The notes: a model not told the origin generated them from the sequence alone. A DNA stretch of 64,000 nucleotides from Burkholderia sp. D-99 (GCF_011605345.1 NZ_JAAOXM010000005.1:1-64000), one strand, 5' to 3'. Counted from the stretch's first letter, positions 44,220 through 52,606 are shown. Program-made: numbers and translations.

Positions 44220-44998
44220 GCACGGAACGCCTATTTTCGCTTCGCAACCGCTGGTTTACCGTGAGTGTCGGGCTCACGCTGTTCACGGTGGCCGCGGCGG
44301 TGCTGATCGGTTTCGTCTGGTTGCCGTCCGTGCAGAAGGATGCGCAGTTCCAGGGGATCTGGAATGCGATCTGCAGCGCGGCCGGCGTCCCGCGGGCGTG
44401 GCTCGCCTCGCAGCCGGAGCCGTCGAAGATCAAGACCAGCACTGTCGTCATCACGCCGCAGATGATGTCGAAGACGGACAGCCTGTCGATCGGCCGCGGC
44501 GCGACGCTCGCGATGCGCTGCACGATGTGTCACGGCGCGCGAGGGATGAGCGACGCGGATTCACCGAACCTCGCGGGCCAGTATGCGGCAGTCGTCTACA
44601 AGCAGCTGAAGGATTTCCAGACGGGTGCGCGCACGAATTCGGCGATGGAGTCGATGGCCGCGAATCTGTCCGATCAGGATATGCGCGATCTTGCGGCGTA
44701 CTACTCGTACCTGCCGCGCGCCGTAACGAAGCCTGCCGCGAATCCGCCGAAGATCGTCGCGAGCGGCGCACCGCTCCGCAACATCGCACCATGCGCGTCG
44801 TGCCACGGGGGGATGGACAACAAGGTCGGTGGGCCGTGGCTCGAAGGCGAGCCCGAGGCCTACATCAAGACGCAGTTGCAGGCATTTTCGTCGGGCGCAC
44901 GGCACAACGACATCAGCGAGCAGATGCGCAATGTTGCGCGGCAGATGACGCCGGACGAGATCGCCGCCGCTGCGCGATATTACGCTGGCCGACCGTGA
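44216..44998 (+). CDS. Membrane-anchored di-heme cytochrome c
   Basis: A 260-residue protein with an N-terminal membrane anchor (about residues 15-35) and two heme sites: CTMCH in MRCTMCHGARGM and CASCH in APCASCHGGMDNK. Between them YKQLKDFQTGARTNSAM and YIKTQLQAFSSGARHNDISE repeat the cytochrome c4-type pattern. It overlaps coxA by four bases (ATGA), ending the six-gene oxidase operon, and is the likely immediate electron donor to CuA. Confidence 0.88.
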   Translation: MSTERLFSLRNRWFTVSVGLTLFTVAAAVLIGFVWLPSVQKDAQFQGIWNAICSAAGVPRAWLASQPEPSKIKTSTVVITPQMMSKTDSLSIGRGATLAMRCTMCHGARGMSDADSPNLAGQYAAVVYKQLKDFQTGARTNSAMESMAANLSDQDMRDLAAYYSYLPRAVTKPAANPPKIVASGAPLRNIAPCASCHGGMDNKVGGPWLEGEPEAYIKTQLQAFSSGARHNDISEQMRNVARQMTPDEIAAAARYYAGRP

Positions 44999-45097
44999 CC
45001 TGCTAACAAACTTTGACAGTCGGCCCGAGGCCTCCTCGCGGCGTGTCGCGACGAAACAATGCTAAATTCATGCGACATAACAAACCGAGGGCTGTCT

Positions 45098-45451
45098 ATG
45101 ACCTACGCGTTTATTCGCGAAGGCGATACGACGTCGCATGGTGGACGCGTAATCGCCTGTACATCAACGAACATGATGTTCGGCAAACCCGTCGCGCTGC
45201 TTGGCGACATGGTGGCGTGTCCGAAATGTGGCGGCGTTTATCCGATCGTCGACGTGAAGGTGAGAAGCATGACCTTTGGAGGTCGGCCTGTCGCGACGGA
45301 AGGGGACAAGACGGCCTGCGGGGCGTCGCTGATCGCCTCGCTGGGATCTGCGCACGTCGAGCAGGTGTCCGGTGCGGCGGGCGGGATCGGCGGCGGAAAG
45401 AGTGTCGTGCCGCAGCAGGATTCGAGCGCGACCGATCGGTACCGTGGCTGA
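45098..45451 (+). CDS. PAAR domain protein, type VI secretion spike tip (probably truncated by a stop codon)
   Basis: A 117-residue protein with a complete PAAR domain: YAFIREGDTTSHGGRVIAC, GKPVALLGDMVACPKCGG, GGRPVATEGDKTACGASLIA. PAAR proteins cap the VgrG spike of type VI secretion systems and carry effectors. The stop TGA at 45449-45451 appears premature: the same frame continues as FQVLNSETRSPVPNHPYSF and further to 45628, where it overlaps the next gene's GTG start. If that TGA was once TGG the full protein would have 176 residues. The PAAR domain itself is intact, so the short form could still function. Confidence 0.82.
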   Translation: MTYAFIREGDTTSHGGRVIACTSTNMMFGKPVALLGDMVACPKCGGVYPIVDVKVRSMTFGGRPVATEGDKTACGASLIASLGSAHVEQVSGAAGGIGGGKSVVPQQDSSATDRYRG

Positions 45452-45628
45452 TTTCAAGTCCTGAACAGCGAAACGCGCAGTCCCGTTCCGAATCATCCCT
45501 ACTCCTTCCAGACCCCCGGCGGTTCCACAATCTCCGGCCAGACCGACTCGCAAGGCTTCACGCAGTGGCATGAGTCTGACGAGCCGACTTCGATCACGTT
45601 TCACGGCGAGGGGAGTACCGAAACGTGA
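45452..45628 (+). pseudogene. In-frame C-terminal extension of the PAAR protein after an internal TGA
   Basis: Reading on from the PAAR stop in the same frame gives 59 codons with a typical effector-linked beta-rich module: PNHPYSFQTPGGSTISGQTD and SQGFTQWHESDEPTSITFHG, ending at TGA 45626-45628. That end overlaps the GTG start of the nuclease gene by three to four bases, as coupled genes do. This argues for a recent nonsense mutation, a sequencing error or programmed read-through, not for intergenic DNA. Confidence 0.7.
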
Positions 45629-46389
45629 GCAAGTGGTCGATTGGAGGCACGGCGCCAGACAAAGGCGAAACCAGTCCCGTCTACCTCAATTCGAAGCTGC
45701 GCCCCAAGGACCAGGCGAAGCTGTGCAGCCTCATGTGCACATGCAAGAACGGCCCGGCGAAGTCGGTAGACAACAAGGACCTCCGACAGATCTGCGTTGC
45801 TACGCAACTGAAAAAGGAAGACACCAATTTCACGACCAGCATCTACAAGGCTGAAGTGAAGTACCTTATGACGGTTCGGCCACCAACACCGATCATGAGC
45901 CCGCGCACCCCGAACAAGACTTATGGTTGGCTGCCACAATGGATCAAAGGCAACTGGGAGGGGGAGTGCAAACGAGGTGCCGGCAACGTGCGTATCCCGG
46001 ACGTCGTGATCGTGAAGGATCCCGCGAAGGAGCCCACGCAGGATAATCTCGATGCAGTGGTCGAGATGAAGTTCAAGGGCGACACGTATTCAACGCGGCA
46101 CCAGAAGCAGGACGAAGATATCGCGGGCCCGCACGCCTCTGCGGTCCTGCTGACGCCGGAGGATTGCGGTTGTCCTGACGATGATGGGAAGAAGCAGGAA
46201 AAGACCAGCGAGTACCCGGTGCTTGGGCCCGTGCCTCGAGACGCCACGGATGGCGCGTCGAAAGCGGCGCCCTGGAGCCCGTTCGATGAGTTCGAGGGCG
46301 TGACGAAGCGTGCGCGCAATGTCTTCGGCCCGCGGCCGCCAGACGGCGCTGCGCCTCCAGCATCGCCGAACCTGATTCCGCTATTCTGA
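45625..46389 (+). CDS. VRR-NUC domain nuclease, probable type VI secretion effector
   Basis: A 254-residue protein. Its core carries the VRR-NUC nuclease pattern: Asp126 in RIPDVVIVKD, Glu147-x-Lys149 in AVVEMKFKGDTYS, and the Gln/Asp helix RHQKQDEDIAG. The N-terminal part has a cysteine cluster (LCSLMCTCKNG) that could bind a metal. The C-terminal ~80 residues are Pro/Asp-rich. It lies between a PAAR gene and a DUF3396-type immunity gene, the arrangement described for TseV-type DNA-damaging effectors. The start GTG at 45625 is coupled to the extended PAAR frame, and its stop overlaps the immunity gene. Confidence 0.83.
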   Translation: MSKWSIGGTAPDKGETSPVYLNSKLRPKDQAKLCSLMCTCKNGPAKSVDNKDLRQICVATQLKKEDTNFTTSIYKAEVKYLMTVRPPTPIMSPRTPNKTYGWLPQWIKGNWEGECKRGAGNVRIPDVVIVKDPAKEPTQDNLDAVVEMKFKGDTYSTRHQKQDEDIAGPHASAVLLTPEDCGCPDDDGKKQEKTSEYPVLGPVPRDATDGASKAAPWSPFDEFEGVTKRARNVFGPRPPDGAAPPASPNLIPLF

Positions 46390-47483
46390 TGATCATGGAC
46401 GAACAAGCACTGATCGAGTGGGCGAAAAATGCCCAGACTGATGCCCTGTTGAAAGGGGGCATGCTCCTGCCCAAGCAACGCCACGACTACGTCGGTGCGG
46501 CGATGGTCGTGCGCGCGGCGCTGTTTTTTCCGAACGCGTATCAGGAGGCCGTGCAGGGCGAGATTGCAAACTGCTTCGCGGCGTATGCCGCTTACGCGGG
46601 TCCGCGTCTTCGCTGGCTCACGCAAGACGGCCGGAAGCCCGTGCAGCTGAAGGATGGCCAGGTCGACCCGAAGGTGTTTCGCGCGAGGGGCGACGAGGGT
46701 GTCACGGCCTACGTGTCGTCTGGCGAAAAAGCTGACGATGCTGGACTGTGGGAGTTCCGCGTGTTCGGAATCCTGGAGTACGAGGAAGCGATACCGGAGG
46801 CCGGCGCCAGCGCGCTGACCTTCTCGGTTCCCGCGCCGTTTCTGGTCGCCCATCCTCGTGTGTTTCAGCAGCTTTTCGTCGACTTCGCGAAACGGTTGAA
46901 CGCCTACAACGGCTACGCCGGGTTCGCAGTGAATCTGAGCCTGACGGAAGCCGAAGCCAACACACCGACGGAATACTGGTTGGCGCGGCGTTACATTGCA
47001 CTCGACGTTGGCAATCCGCTACTCAACGCGACGCACCTGAGAACCAAACTGAAAACGGTGTCCTGGCTCACATGTGTGGATAAGGCGATGTTGGAGCAGG
47101 TAGGCGGGATCTCCGCTTTACGAAGTGAGCTACCGCCGAACTGGTTCGCGCTATACGACATGAACGGCGGGGTCGTGATTCAAGCCGGCCCTGAACCCGA
47201 GTCGGGTGGCGCAGCAGATGAGGCAGGGAAGGGGCCGCCGGTCGCGCCGGCGAACTATGTGGTCCTCAACAATGTGCTGAAGGCCGTTCGAGCTACGACA
47301 GTGTGGCGTTTGCAGCGCGGCTTGATGGGAGCCGCCGCTCCATACTTTGATACGACCGCCGAGAGCGATGATTGGCTGCGTCGATTCGACATCGACGAGA
47401 ACAATCTGTTCGACTACAAAGCGAAGCTGCTGAAGATGCCGAAGCTGACGGCAGAGACGACGCTTGCTGATCAACGCCTATAA
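46389..47483 (+). CDS. DUF3396-type T6SS immunity protein
   Basis: A 364-residue cytosolic protein without signal or membrane span. Sequence features such as AMVVRAALFFPNAYQEAVQG, PAPFLVAHPRVFQQLFVDFA and YAGFAVNLSLTEAEANTPTE followed by YWLARRYIALDV match DUF3396 'type VI immunity' proteins. The start overlaps the nuclease stop (TGATG), giving coupled translation, which keeps an immunity protein in step with its toxin. It should protect the producer from the adjacent VRR-NUC nuclease. A second Met at 46395 could also be the start. Confidence 0.82.
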   Translation: MIMDEQALIEWAKNAQTDALLKGGMLLPKQRHDYVGAAMVVRAALFFPNAYQEAVQGEIANCFAAYAAYAGPRLRWLTQDGRKPVQLKDGQVDPKVFRARGDEGVTAYVSSGEKADDAGLWEFRVFGILEYEEAIPEAGASALTFSVPAPFLVAHPRVFQQLFVDFAKRLNAYNGYAGFAVNLSLTEAEANTPTEYWLARRYIALDVGNPLLNATHLRTKLKTVSWLTCVDKAMLEQVGGISALRSELPPNWFALYDMNGGVVIQAGPEPESGGAADEAGKGPPVAPANYVVLNNVLKAVRATTVWRLQRGLMGAAAPYFDTTAESDDWLRRFDIDENNLFDYKAKLLKMPKLTAETTLADQRL

Positions 47484-48050
47484 ACCATGAGTTTGCTGGC
47501 CGCGTTCGCGCGCGCGAGCACCTGCAGGTCGTAGCGATCGAGCTGCGCCCGGCGCGCGAGATCCGCTACATCGATGAGCGGCCGCACGGCGCGCGTGAGC
47601 TCGACGCGGCCGGCCGTTTCCTCACCCATGCCGCTCGGCAGTGAAAAGCCGAGGCACAGGGGCGCCGACGTCGTCTGCGCTTCGATCAAACCGCGTCCCG
47701 GTCGCCAAAACGAGGCGCTTTTCAACAGCCTGCTAGGGTCTATTTATATTCGACGAGGCATGGGTGCGAATCGAGTCCACCTGACCCGGCAAGAAAGGCG
47801 GCCCTGGGCGATCCGGGACCGAAATTGGGCTAGCCTCACATCGTAGAAGCATTTTTCTTGCGGAACGAAGCGGCGGGCCTCTCTCCGACCGAAGCTGGGA
47901 CCTCCGCTCTGAATTTCATGCCTGATCCGATAGACAAAACGAAAGATCGGGCTAAAGAATCCGATTCGTCTGACGATAAAGCAGTCTGAGCATTCCGTAA
48001 TACCAGCGCGCCCGCACTACAAGCGGGTAACAAGAACGCATTGGAAAGCC
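47484..48050. other. Intergenic region after the immunity gene; possible gene remnant on the minus strand
   Basis: About 570 bp. A minus-strand frame (47471-47725) reads GRVELTRAVRPLIDVADLAR and RAQLDRYDLQVLARANAASK, which looks protein-like, but its N-terminus is not and it overlaps the immunity gene by 13 bp. I recognise no family and treat it as a likely remnant. The remainder is featureless apart from the ribosome binding site of the next gene. Confidence 0.35.
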
Positions 48051-49595
48051 ATGTCTACTCTATCGTCCCTGAACGTCGCCACGACCGCTGCGCTTGCTCC
48101 ACTCGCGGATTCTGCGGGCCCTGTCCCCGCCGGATCGGCGAACGCAATCGACCGGCAGAGTGCGGCGCTGTCTTCGCCGTCGACCATTGTCACGATTCCT
48201 TCCTCCCTCGGCGTTGCGGTGCTTGAAACCTATACGCCGGACGGGACGCTGGCCGGCGTTGCGCCGACAGTCGCCACGGCCAACGACAGTGGCGACGCCG
48301 TGACACTCCGGATGCTGGGCAATTACACCACCTCGCGGACGATGACGGCGCAGTTCTCCGGTGTCGGCAGTGCGCTGCTCGATCGTTTCAAGACGACGGA
48401 TAGCGATTTTTCGCAGTCGGTCAGCATGACCGGCGGCATTGGTTTACCGTCGCTGCAAGGACCCGACGGCAAGATCCACCTCACGGTTAAAACGAACAGC
48501 GGCGTGACGGTCGACATCGAGCTCGACAGCGGGGGCGGCAGCCTCTCGGCCAGCATCACGAGCAGCGGCAAACTCAGCGACAGCGAACGCAGCGCCGTGG
48601 CCCAGCTTGCCGATGGTTTTCAGCGGGCCATCGACAGTCTGGGTGCCACGCCGCCAAAACTCGACCTGAGCGGCCTGACGCAATTCGACACGTCGGCGCT
48701 CGCTTCCGTGAACTTTCAGTACAACGTCACCAACGACGGCAGCGCGAACATTTCGGCCAGCTATTCGCAAAGTCGCGCCTCTCGAAGCTTGAGCATCAAG
48801 AGTGCGGAAGGGGTCATCGACGTCAGCGTCGACACGAGCAATTCGGCGCTTTGGGGGACGAGTTCGCAACGTGCTGCGTCCGTTGCCAGCTATCTGCAGC
48901 AGTTCGATCAGGCGAATTCGCGAGGGCACGGCAATGCGGCGCTGATGTCGATGTTCGAAGACGGCTTCGCGCAGATGAACGCGGACTACGGGACGCCGTC
49001 GGGGCAAGTGTTGCCGGGTGCAGCCTATGCGCCAGCGCTGCAGCAGGCGAATCAGGCAATGTTGACGGGACTCGGTGATTTCAGCGCATCGATCAAGAAT
49101 GCGACGACGTCTCCGAATCCGATGCATCCCGGCGAAGTCGACTCGTTTTCCTATCAGGTATCGCAAACCACGCAACTCACCGGCTCGCAACGCGACGGAC
49201 AGATCATGCAGCGTCAGCAGTCCCATTTGAGCGCGAGCTACCATCGGGCGCTGTCGGGCGGCGGCGAACCGGTACTGACGTCGTCGCGCTTGTCGCAGAA
49301 CTATCGCTACGTGCAAATCGACGATAGCGCCAGCAGCACAGTGCAGATCGCAACGAAACGCGGTGTGCTGCAGGCGGCGTCGTTGAATCAGACGTCCGAC
49401 CGGAAGACACGCGATTCGATGTACGAAGCCGGCCGGCTGATTTCGGATGTGACCACGCCGGAAGAAACGTCCCGGTCGTCGGATCTGCTCGCATTGCTCA
49501 AACCGCTGCTCGACAACGGTGACGCTACGCGCAACAGCGTTGAGTGGCAGCAGGCGCTTTCGCGCGTCCATGCAATGGTCTTGCTGGGCGCGTAA
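48051..49595 (+). CDS. Cysteine-free protein of unknown function, 514 residues
   Basis: I do not recognise this family. The protein is rich in Ser, Thr, Ala and Gln, has no cysteine, no Sec signal and no membrane span. The first ~80 residues look disordered and Ala/Ser/Pro-rich. Residues ~80-260 are beta-prone (MLGNYTTSRTMTAQFSGVGS, ANISASYSQSRASRSLSIKS); the C-terminal half is more helical and ends in DLLALLKPLLDNGD and WQQALSRVHAMVLLGA. Lack of Cys and the loose N-terminus are common in proteins secreted by type III or other one-step systems, but that is only a guess. GGAAAGCC precedes the ATG. Confidence 0.75.
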   Translation: MSTLSSLNVATTAALAPLADSAGPVPAGSANAIDRQSAALSSPSTIVTIPSSLGVAVLETYTPDGTLAGVAPTVATANDSGDAVTLRMLGNYTTSRTMTAQFSGVGSALLDRFKTTDSDFSQSVSMTGGIGLPSLQGPDGKIHLTVKTNSGVTVDIELDSGGGSLSASITSSGKLSDSERSAVAQLADGFQRAIDSLGATPPKLDLSGLTQFDTSALASVNFQYNVTNDGSANISASYSQSRASRSLSIKSAEGVIDVSVDTSNSALWGTSSQRAASVASYLQQFDQANSRGHGNAALMSMFEDGFAQMNADYGTPSGQVLPGAAYAPALQQANQAMLTGLGDFSASIKNATTSPNPMHPGEVDSFSYQVSQTTQLTGSQRDGQIMQRQQSHLSASYHRALSGGGEPVLTSSRLSQNYRYVQIDDSASSTVQIATKRGVLQAASLNQTSDRKTRDSMYEAGRLISDVTTPEETSRSSDLLALLKPLLDNGDATRNSVEWQQALSRVHAMVLLGA

Positions 49596-49670
49596 TTTTC
49601 GCCGGCGATCGGGAGGTTGTGTCGCTCGAGATGTGTGATTCGCGGACATCGTTTCAACTAATACGGGACG

Positions 49671-49871
49671 ATGGAACGCGAAATCTCGATGCGATTACGT
49701 TGGGTACGCATGGATCAAGAGACCGGCAACGCCGGTCTCGTATGCACGCGTTGTGGCATCTCCAGGCCAACGCTTCGCAAGTGGCTGCGCCGCTACCAGG
49801 AAGCGGGAGGAGAGGGGGGGCAGGAGTTCCGTATTCAAGGCAGGTTGAGATTCACGCGGATGATCGAATGA
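49671..49871 (+). pseudogene. IS481 family transposase, N-terminal remnant
   Basis: Residues MRLRWVRMDQETGNAGLVCT then RCGISRPTLRKWLRRYQEAG are the N-terminal helix-turn-helix of IS481-family transposases, which normally continue into a long integrase core. Here the frame ends after 66 codons, where it runs into a convergent IS256 remnant. It is a truncated copy. Confidence 0.72.
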
Positions 49872-49983
49872 ATCGATCCTCGTAAAGGATGGCGAACTGG
49901 TTCATAGCCGCCTTCCAGTCATGAGCAGCACGCCCCCAATCGGCAGTGATGTTTCGCAGTGCCAATCAGATGAGCTTGGTGGC
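49852..49983 (-). pseudogene. IS256 family transposase, C-terminal remnant with nonsense mutation
   Basis: On the minus strand the sequence reads ATKLI, a TGA where Trp is expected (49966-49968), then LALRNITADWGRAAHDWKAA and MNQFAILYEDRF before a stop at 49852. This is the conserved C-terminus of IS256-type Mutator-like transposases. The remainder is absent and the fragment abuts copy B of the 64-bp repeat. Confidence 0.82.
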
Positions 49984-50046
49984 GGCTGTCAGCGCTCCAG
50001 GTGAGTTGACATTGGTCTTCGCGACGCTGGGTTCGGCGACACCTTT
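49983..50046 (+). repeat. 64-bp dispersed repeat, copy B
   Basis: Begins cggctgtcagcgctccaggt and ends gacaccttt; about 91% identical to 39437-39500. It directly follows the IS256 transposase remnant. The stretch from 50046 to the HHH-protein gene at 50273 has no gene. Confidence 0.75.
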
Positions 50047-50077
50047 GCTTCGCAAGCGGTGACGACTTTATTTTGGT

Positions 50078-50108
50078 CTGCGACTGCGACTGCGACTGCG
50101 GCTGCGGG
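50078..50108 (+). repeat. Short hexanucleotide tandem repeat (ctgcga)
   Basis: About five tandem units of ctgcga/ctgcgg. It is short, lies in non-coding DNA beside insertion-sequence debris, and is probably a simple slippage tract. Confidence 0.6.
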
Positions 50109-50272
50109 CGCTGGGGCACGCGCTGCATAGCTGAGGGCGACGCCGGCACGGGGGGATGCGATCGAACCCGCGCAAGCGTCTCTCGGCGCCGACCTGCTCG
50201 TTCGCTACCGGCGCGCGCGCCGCCGGTTCGTGGCGATCAGGCGGCGCGCCCCCTGGCGGGCGGCCGTCCGGC

Positions 50273-50626
50273 TCAGCCCGGCCGCCGTCCGCACACATCG
50301 CACGGCAGGCCGGCGGGCGTGTCGCAGGCGGCGGGAGAGGCGCCGCTCATGATGCGCTTGCGCGCGTCGGTGAAGGCCCACCACGGCTCGGGCGGATCGC
50401 CCGCCATGAACCGCGTCACGGAAATGAACACATCGATCACGCACGGGTCGTGGCGCGTCGCGGTGCGCATGCACAGCTCGTCGTAAAGGCAAAACGGACA
50501 CCGGCCGACGAGATCGGCGGGGCGGCCGATGCCGATCTGCACGAGGTCGGCGGCGGACGCCGGGCCGATATTGGGCAGGTCGGTCAGCTTGACGACGCGG
50601 GTTCGGTCTACCTTGGCGGGATTCAT
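50273..50626 (-). CDS. Helix-hairpin-helix protein of the Cdd1/'mitomycin resistance' family
   Basis: A 117-residue protein with an N-terminal helix-hairpin-helix (LTDLPNIGPASAADLVQIGI) and the family segments CPFCLYDELC, RHDPCVIDVFISVTRFMAGD and PWWAFTDARKRIM. This is the PF11731 (Cdd1, 'pathogenicity locus') family, members of which have been named mitomycin resistance proteins in some genome annotations, on evidence I cannot vouch for. HHH motifs bind DNA backbone. It is the gene next to the biosynthetic cluster, 36 bp downstream of the B12 radical SAM gene on the same strand, but the family is common in genomes lacking such clusters. Start 50626 lacks a strong ribosome binding site. Confidence 0.78.
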   Translation of the reverse strand: MNPAKVDRTRVVKLTDLPNIGPASAADLVQIGIGRPADLVGRCPFCLYDELCMRTATRHDPCVIDVFISVTRFMAGDPPEPWWAFTDARKRIMSGASPAACDTPAGLPCDVCGRRPG

Positions 50627-50661
50627 CGTGAAGTCGGTCGGTAATGGGGCAGCGGCCCGTA

Positions 50662-52470
50662 TCACCAGCAGGGCATGCCGCCGCCAGTATACGTTTTTGC
50701 GATCGGGAAGTTTCGCGTGTCGGTGGTCGACGTGATCTGGCTCAGGTCGGCGCCCGCCCGCAGCAGCGCCCGCCCGAGCCGCAACTGGCGGGTCCGGATC
50801 TCGTCGATCGCGGAACGGAAATACTGCTCGACATCCGCCACGTCGCGCCGGTGCGTTTCCGCATCCAGCCGGTCCGCCAGCACCGCGTCGAGGCTCGACG
50901 TGAAGAACGCGAAATTGAACTCGGACATCTCCTTGTGCTTCGCGTACAACCCCGAGCGAAACTCGCGGATCAGCTCGACGACCGACGGGGTGTGCCGAAA
51001 GCGCCGCTGGGTGCGCGACAGGAAGGTCGACAGCACCACGTTGAAGGTCTCGAATTCGAACACGGCGGACTGATCGGTGATGACGCCGCGCTCGTGATAG
51101 TCGTCGTTGTTGTAGAGCGACGCGAAGTGATGCGCCAGCTTCGCCACCGCTTCATCCTGGTAGCGGTAGCCATAGTGGTCGAGCGATTGCCAGTAGTCCG
51201 CGTTCAGCAGGCCGTCGTGCTCCATCTTGCCGATCAACGGCGTGCCCGGATAGATTTCCAGCCGCTCGGTGAGCCGGCGCAGATTGTGGCCGTTGTTGCG
51301 GCGCAGGAATTCGGCATTCCGACGCAACGTGTCGACGGTCGAGTACGGGTGGAACTGGATGAATCCCATCGCGAGATAGATGCCGTGCTCGCGCAGCAGC
51401 CGGATGATCCGCTCGTTGTCTTCGACGCTCGCGCGCTTCTGCCACAGGGCGAGCTCCTCGGTGGTGCCCGACTCGATCCCCACGTTGACCTTCTCGAGGC
51501 CGGACTCGAACAGCAGCTGCAGCAGCTCGGCATCGTCGTCGGTCCAGTTTTCCGCGCGCATGCAGACGTTGTAGTAGATGTCGAGCTTGCGATCGAGAAT
51601 CCCGTTCGCGATCTCCCGGATTCGCCCCTTGCCGATGCGCCGTCCGTCCGGATCCTCGAAGGTGGAATCGATGAAGTCGTAGGTGCGGAACTGGTACGTG
51701 TCGACGAGATGGGTGAGCTCGTCCAGCACCGACGCGGCCGAGCGGCCGCGCCAGCCCTTGCCCGGCTGGATCTTGTTGCCCGCGTGCGGCGCGCTGCAGA
51801 ACGTGCAGCGCGCGACGCAGCCTCGGCTCGTGCTGATGCGGATGTACTCCAGCTTGCCGCCGTGCAGCTCGAGCTGGTCGCGCGACGGGAAGGGCAGGTC
51901 GTCGAGGTTGTGCATCATCATCCGCAACGGGGTCTGCACAGGTTCGCCGTCTGCGTTGCGAAAGCAGATGCCCGGGCAGGTGTCGAGCGGCAGGTTCAGG
52001 TACAGCCGCTGCACCAGCTCGAAAATGGTCGGCTCGCCTTCGCCGACCGCGACGATGTCCGTGTGCGGGCAGTTGCGCAGCACGTCGACCCCGGCATAGG
52101 TGCCGGCGGGCCCGCCGCACACGATGCGCGTGCCGGGCAGGCGCGCGCGGACCTGCTCGGAGAAGCCGCCGAACGTCACGATGTTCAGGCTCATCAGCGT
52201 GAAGCACGTCATGTCCGGCGCGAACGCGGCAAGCGTGTCGAGTGCGGCGTCCTTGTCGTCCCGCACTTCCATGATCACGCAGGTGAAGCCGGCGCGGCGC
52301 AGCACCGCCGCCATGTAGGCGACGCCGAGATGCTCCGGCGACATCACGAGGTCGCCCTCCAGGAATATCACGAACGCGACCTTGAAGCGGGCGGGATCGG
52401 TGACGCGCGAGTCCAGCTCGAAATGATATTCACGCTCGAGCGGCGCATTTCGCATATCGATTAATTGCAT
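50662..52470 (-). CDS. B12-binding domain radical SAM enzyme
   Basis: A 602-residue protein. Residues ~30-150 form a cobalamin-binding Rossmann domain (LEGDLVMSPEHLGVAYMAAV, IVCGGPAGTYAG, DIVAVGEGEPTIFELVQRL) and the radical SAM core has Cys218-x3-Cys222-x2-Cys225 in GCVARCTFCSAPHAG. The C-terminal ~130 residues are an accessory helical domain. The BchE-like class includes methyltransferases, cyclases and ring-contracting enzymes in natural-product pathways. GAGGCTGACC precedes ATG at 52470, and it is divergent from the glutathione S-transferase/PIG-L pair, so the 137-bp gap likely holds promoters for both directions. BchE-like radical SAM proteins are also encoded in the mitomycin cluster as I recall it. 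Confidence 0.88.
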   Translation of the reverse strand: MQLIDMRNAPLEREYHFELDSRVTDPARFKVAFVIFLEGDLVMSPEHLGVAYMAAVLRRAGFTCVIMEVRDDKDAALDTLAAFAPDMTCFTLMSLNIVTFGGFSEQVRARLPGTRIVCGGPAGTYAGVDVLRNCPHTDIVAVGEGEPTIFELVQRLYLNLPLDTCPGICFRNADGEPVQTPLRMMMHNLDDLPFPSRDQLELHGGKLEYIRISTSRGCVARCTFCSAPHAGNKIQPGKGWRGRSAASVLDELTHLVDTYQFRTYDFIDSTFEDPDGRRIGKGRIREIANGILDRKLDIYYNVCMRAENWTDDDAELLQLLFESGLEKVNVGIESGTTEELALWQKRASVEDNERIIRLLREHGIYLAMGFIQFHPYSTVDTLRRNAEFLRRNNGHNLRRLTERLEIYPGTPLIGKMEHDGLLNADYWQSLDHYGYRYQDEAVAKLAHHFASLYNNDDYHERGVITDQSAVFEFETFNVVLSTFLSRTQRRFRHTPSVVELIREFRSGLYAKHKEMSEFNFAFFTSSLDAVLADRLDAETHRRDVADVEQYFRSAIDEIRTRQLRLGRALLRAGADLSQITSTTDTRNFPIAKTYTGGGMPCW

Positions 52471-52606
52471 GGTCAGCCTCGAAAGAACTATGCTCGTGTC
52501 GTTAAAAAAAAGCGGTCGTTGCGGGAAAGGCCGGGAAGGCCGGATGCGCCCGGGTCGGTCGCGCAGCCGCCGCGTTGTTCATTGCCGTATTCACTTGCCC
52601 GAAGTC

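Noticed and set aside
47471..47725. 84-codon minus-strand frame overlapping the immunity gene's 3' end
   Set aside because: The C-terminal part looks protein-like, but the start is implausible and I recognise no family; kept only as a possible remnant in the intergenic note.
50078..50108. Tandem ctgcga units considered as a CRISPR-like or functional array
   Set aside because: Units are only 6 bp with no spacers. No CRISPR array was seen anywhere in the window.
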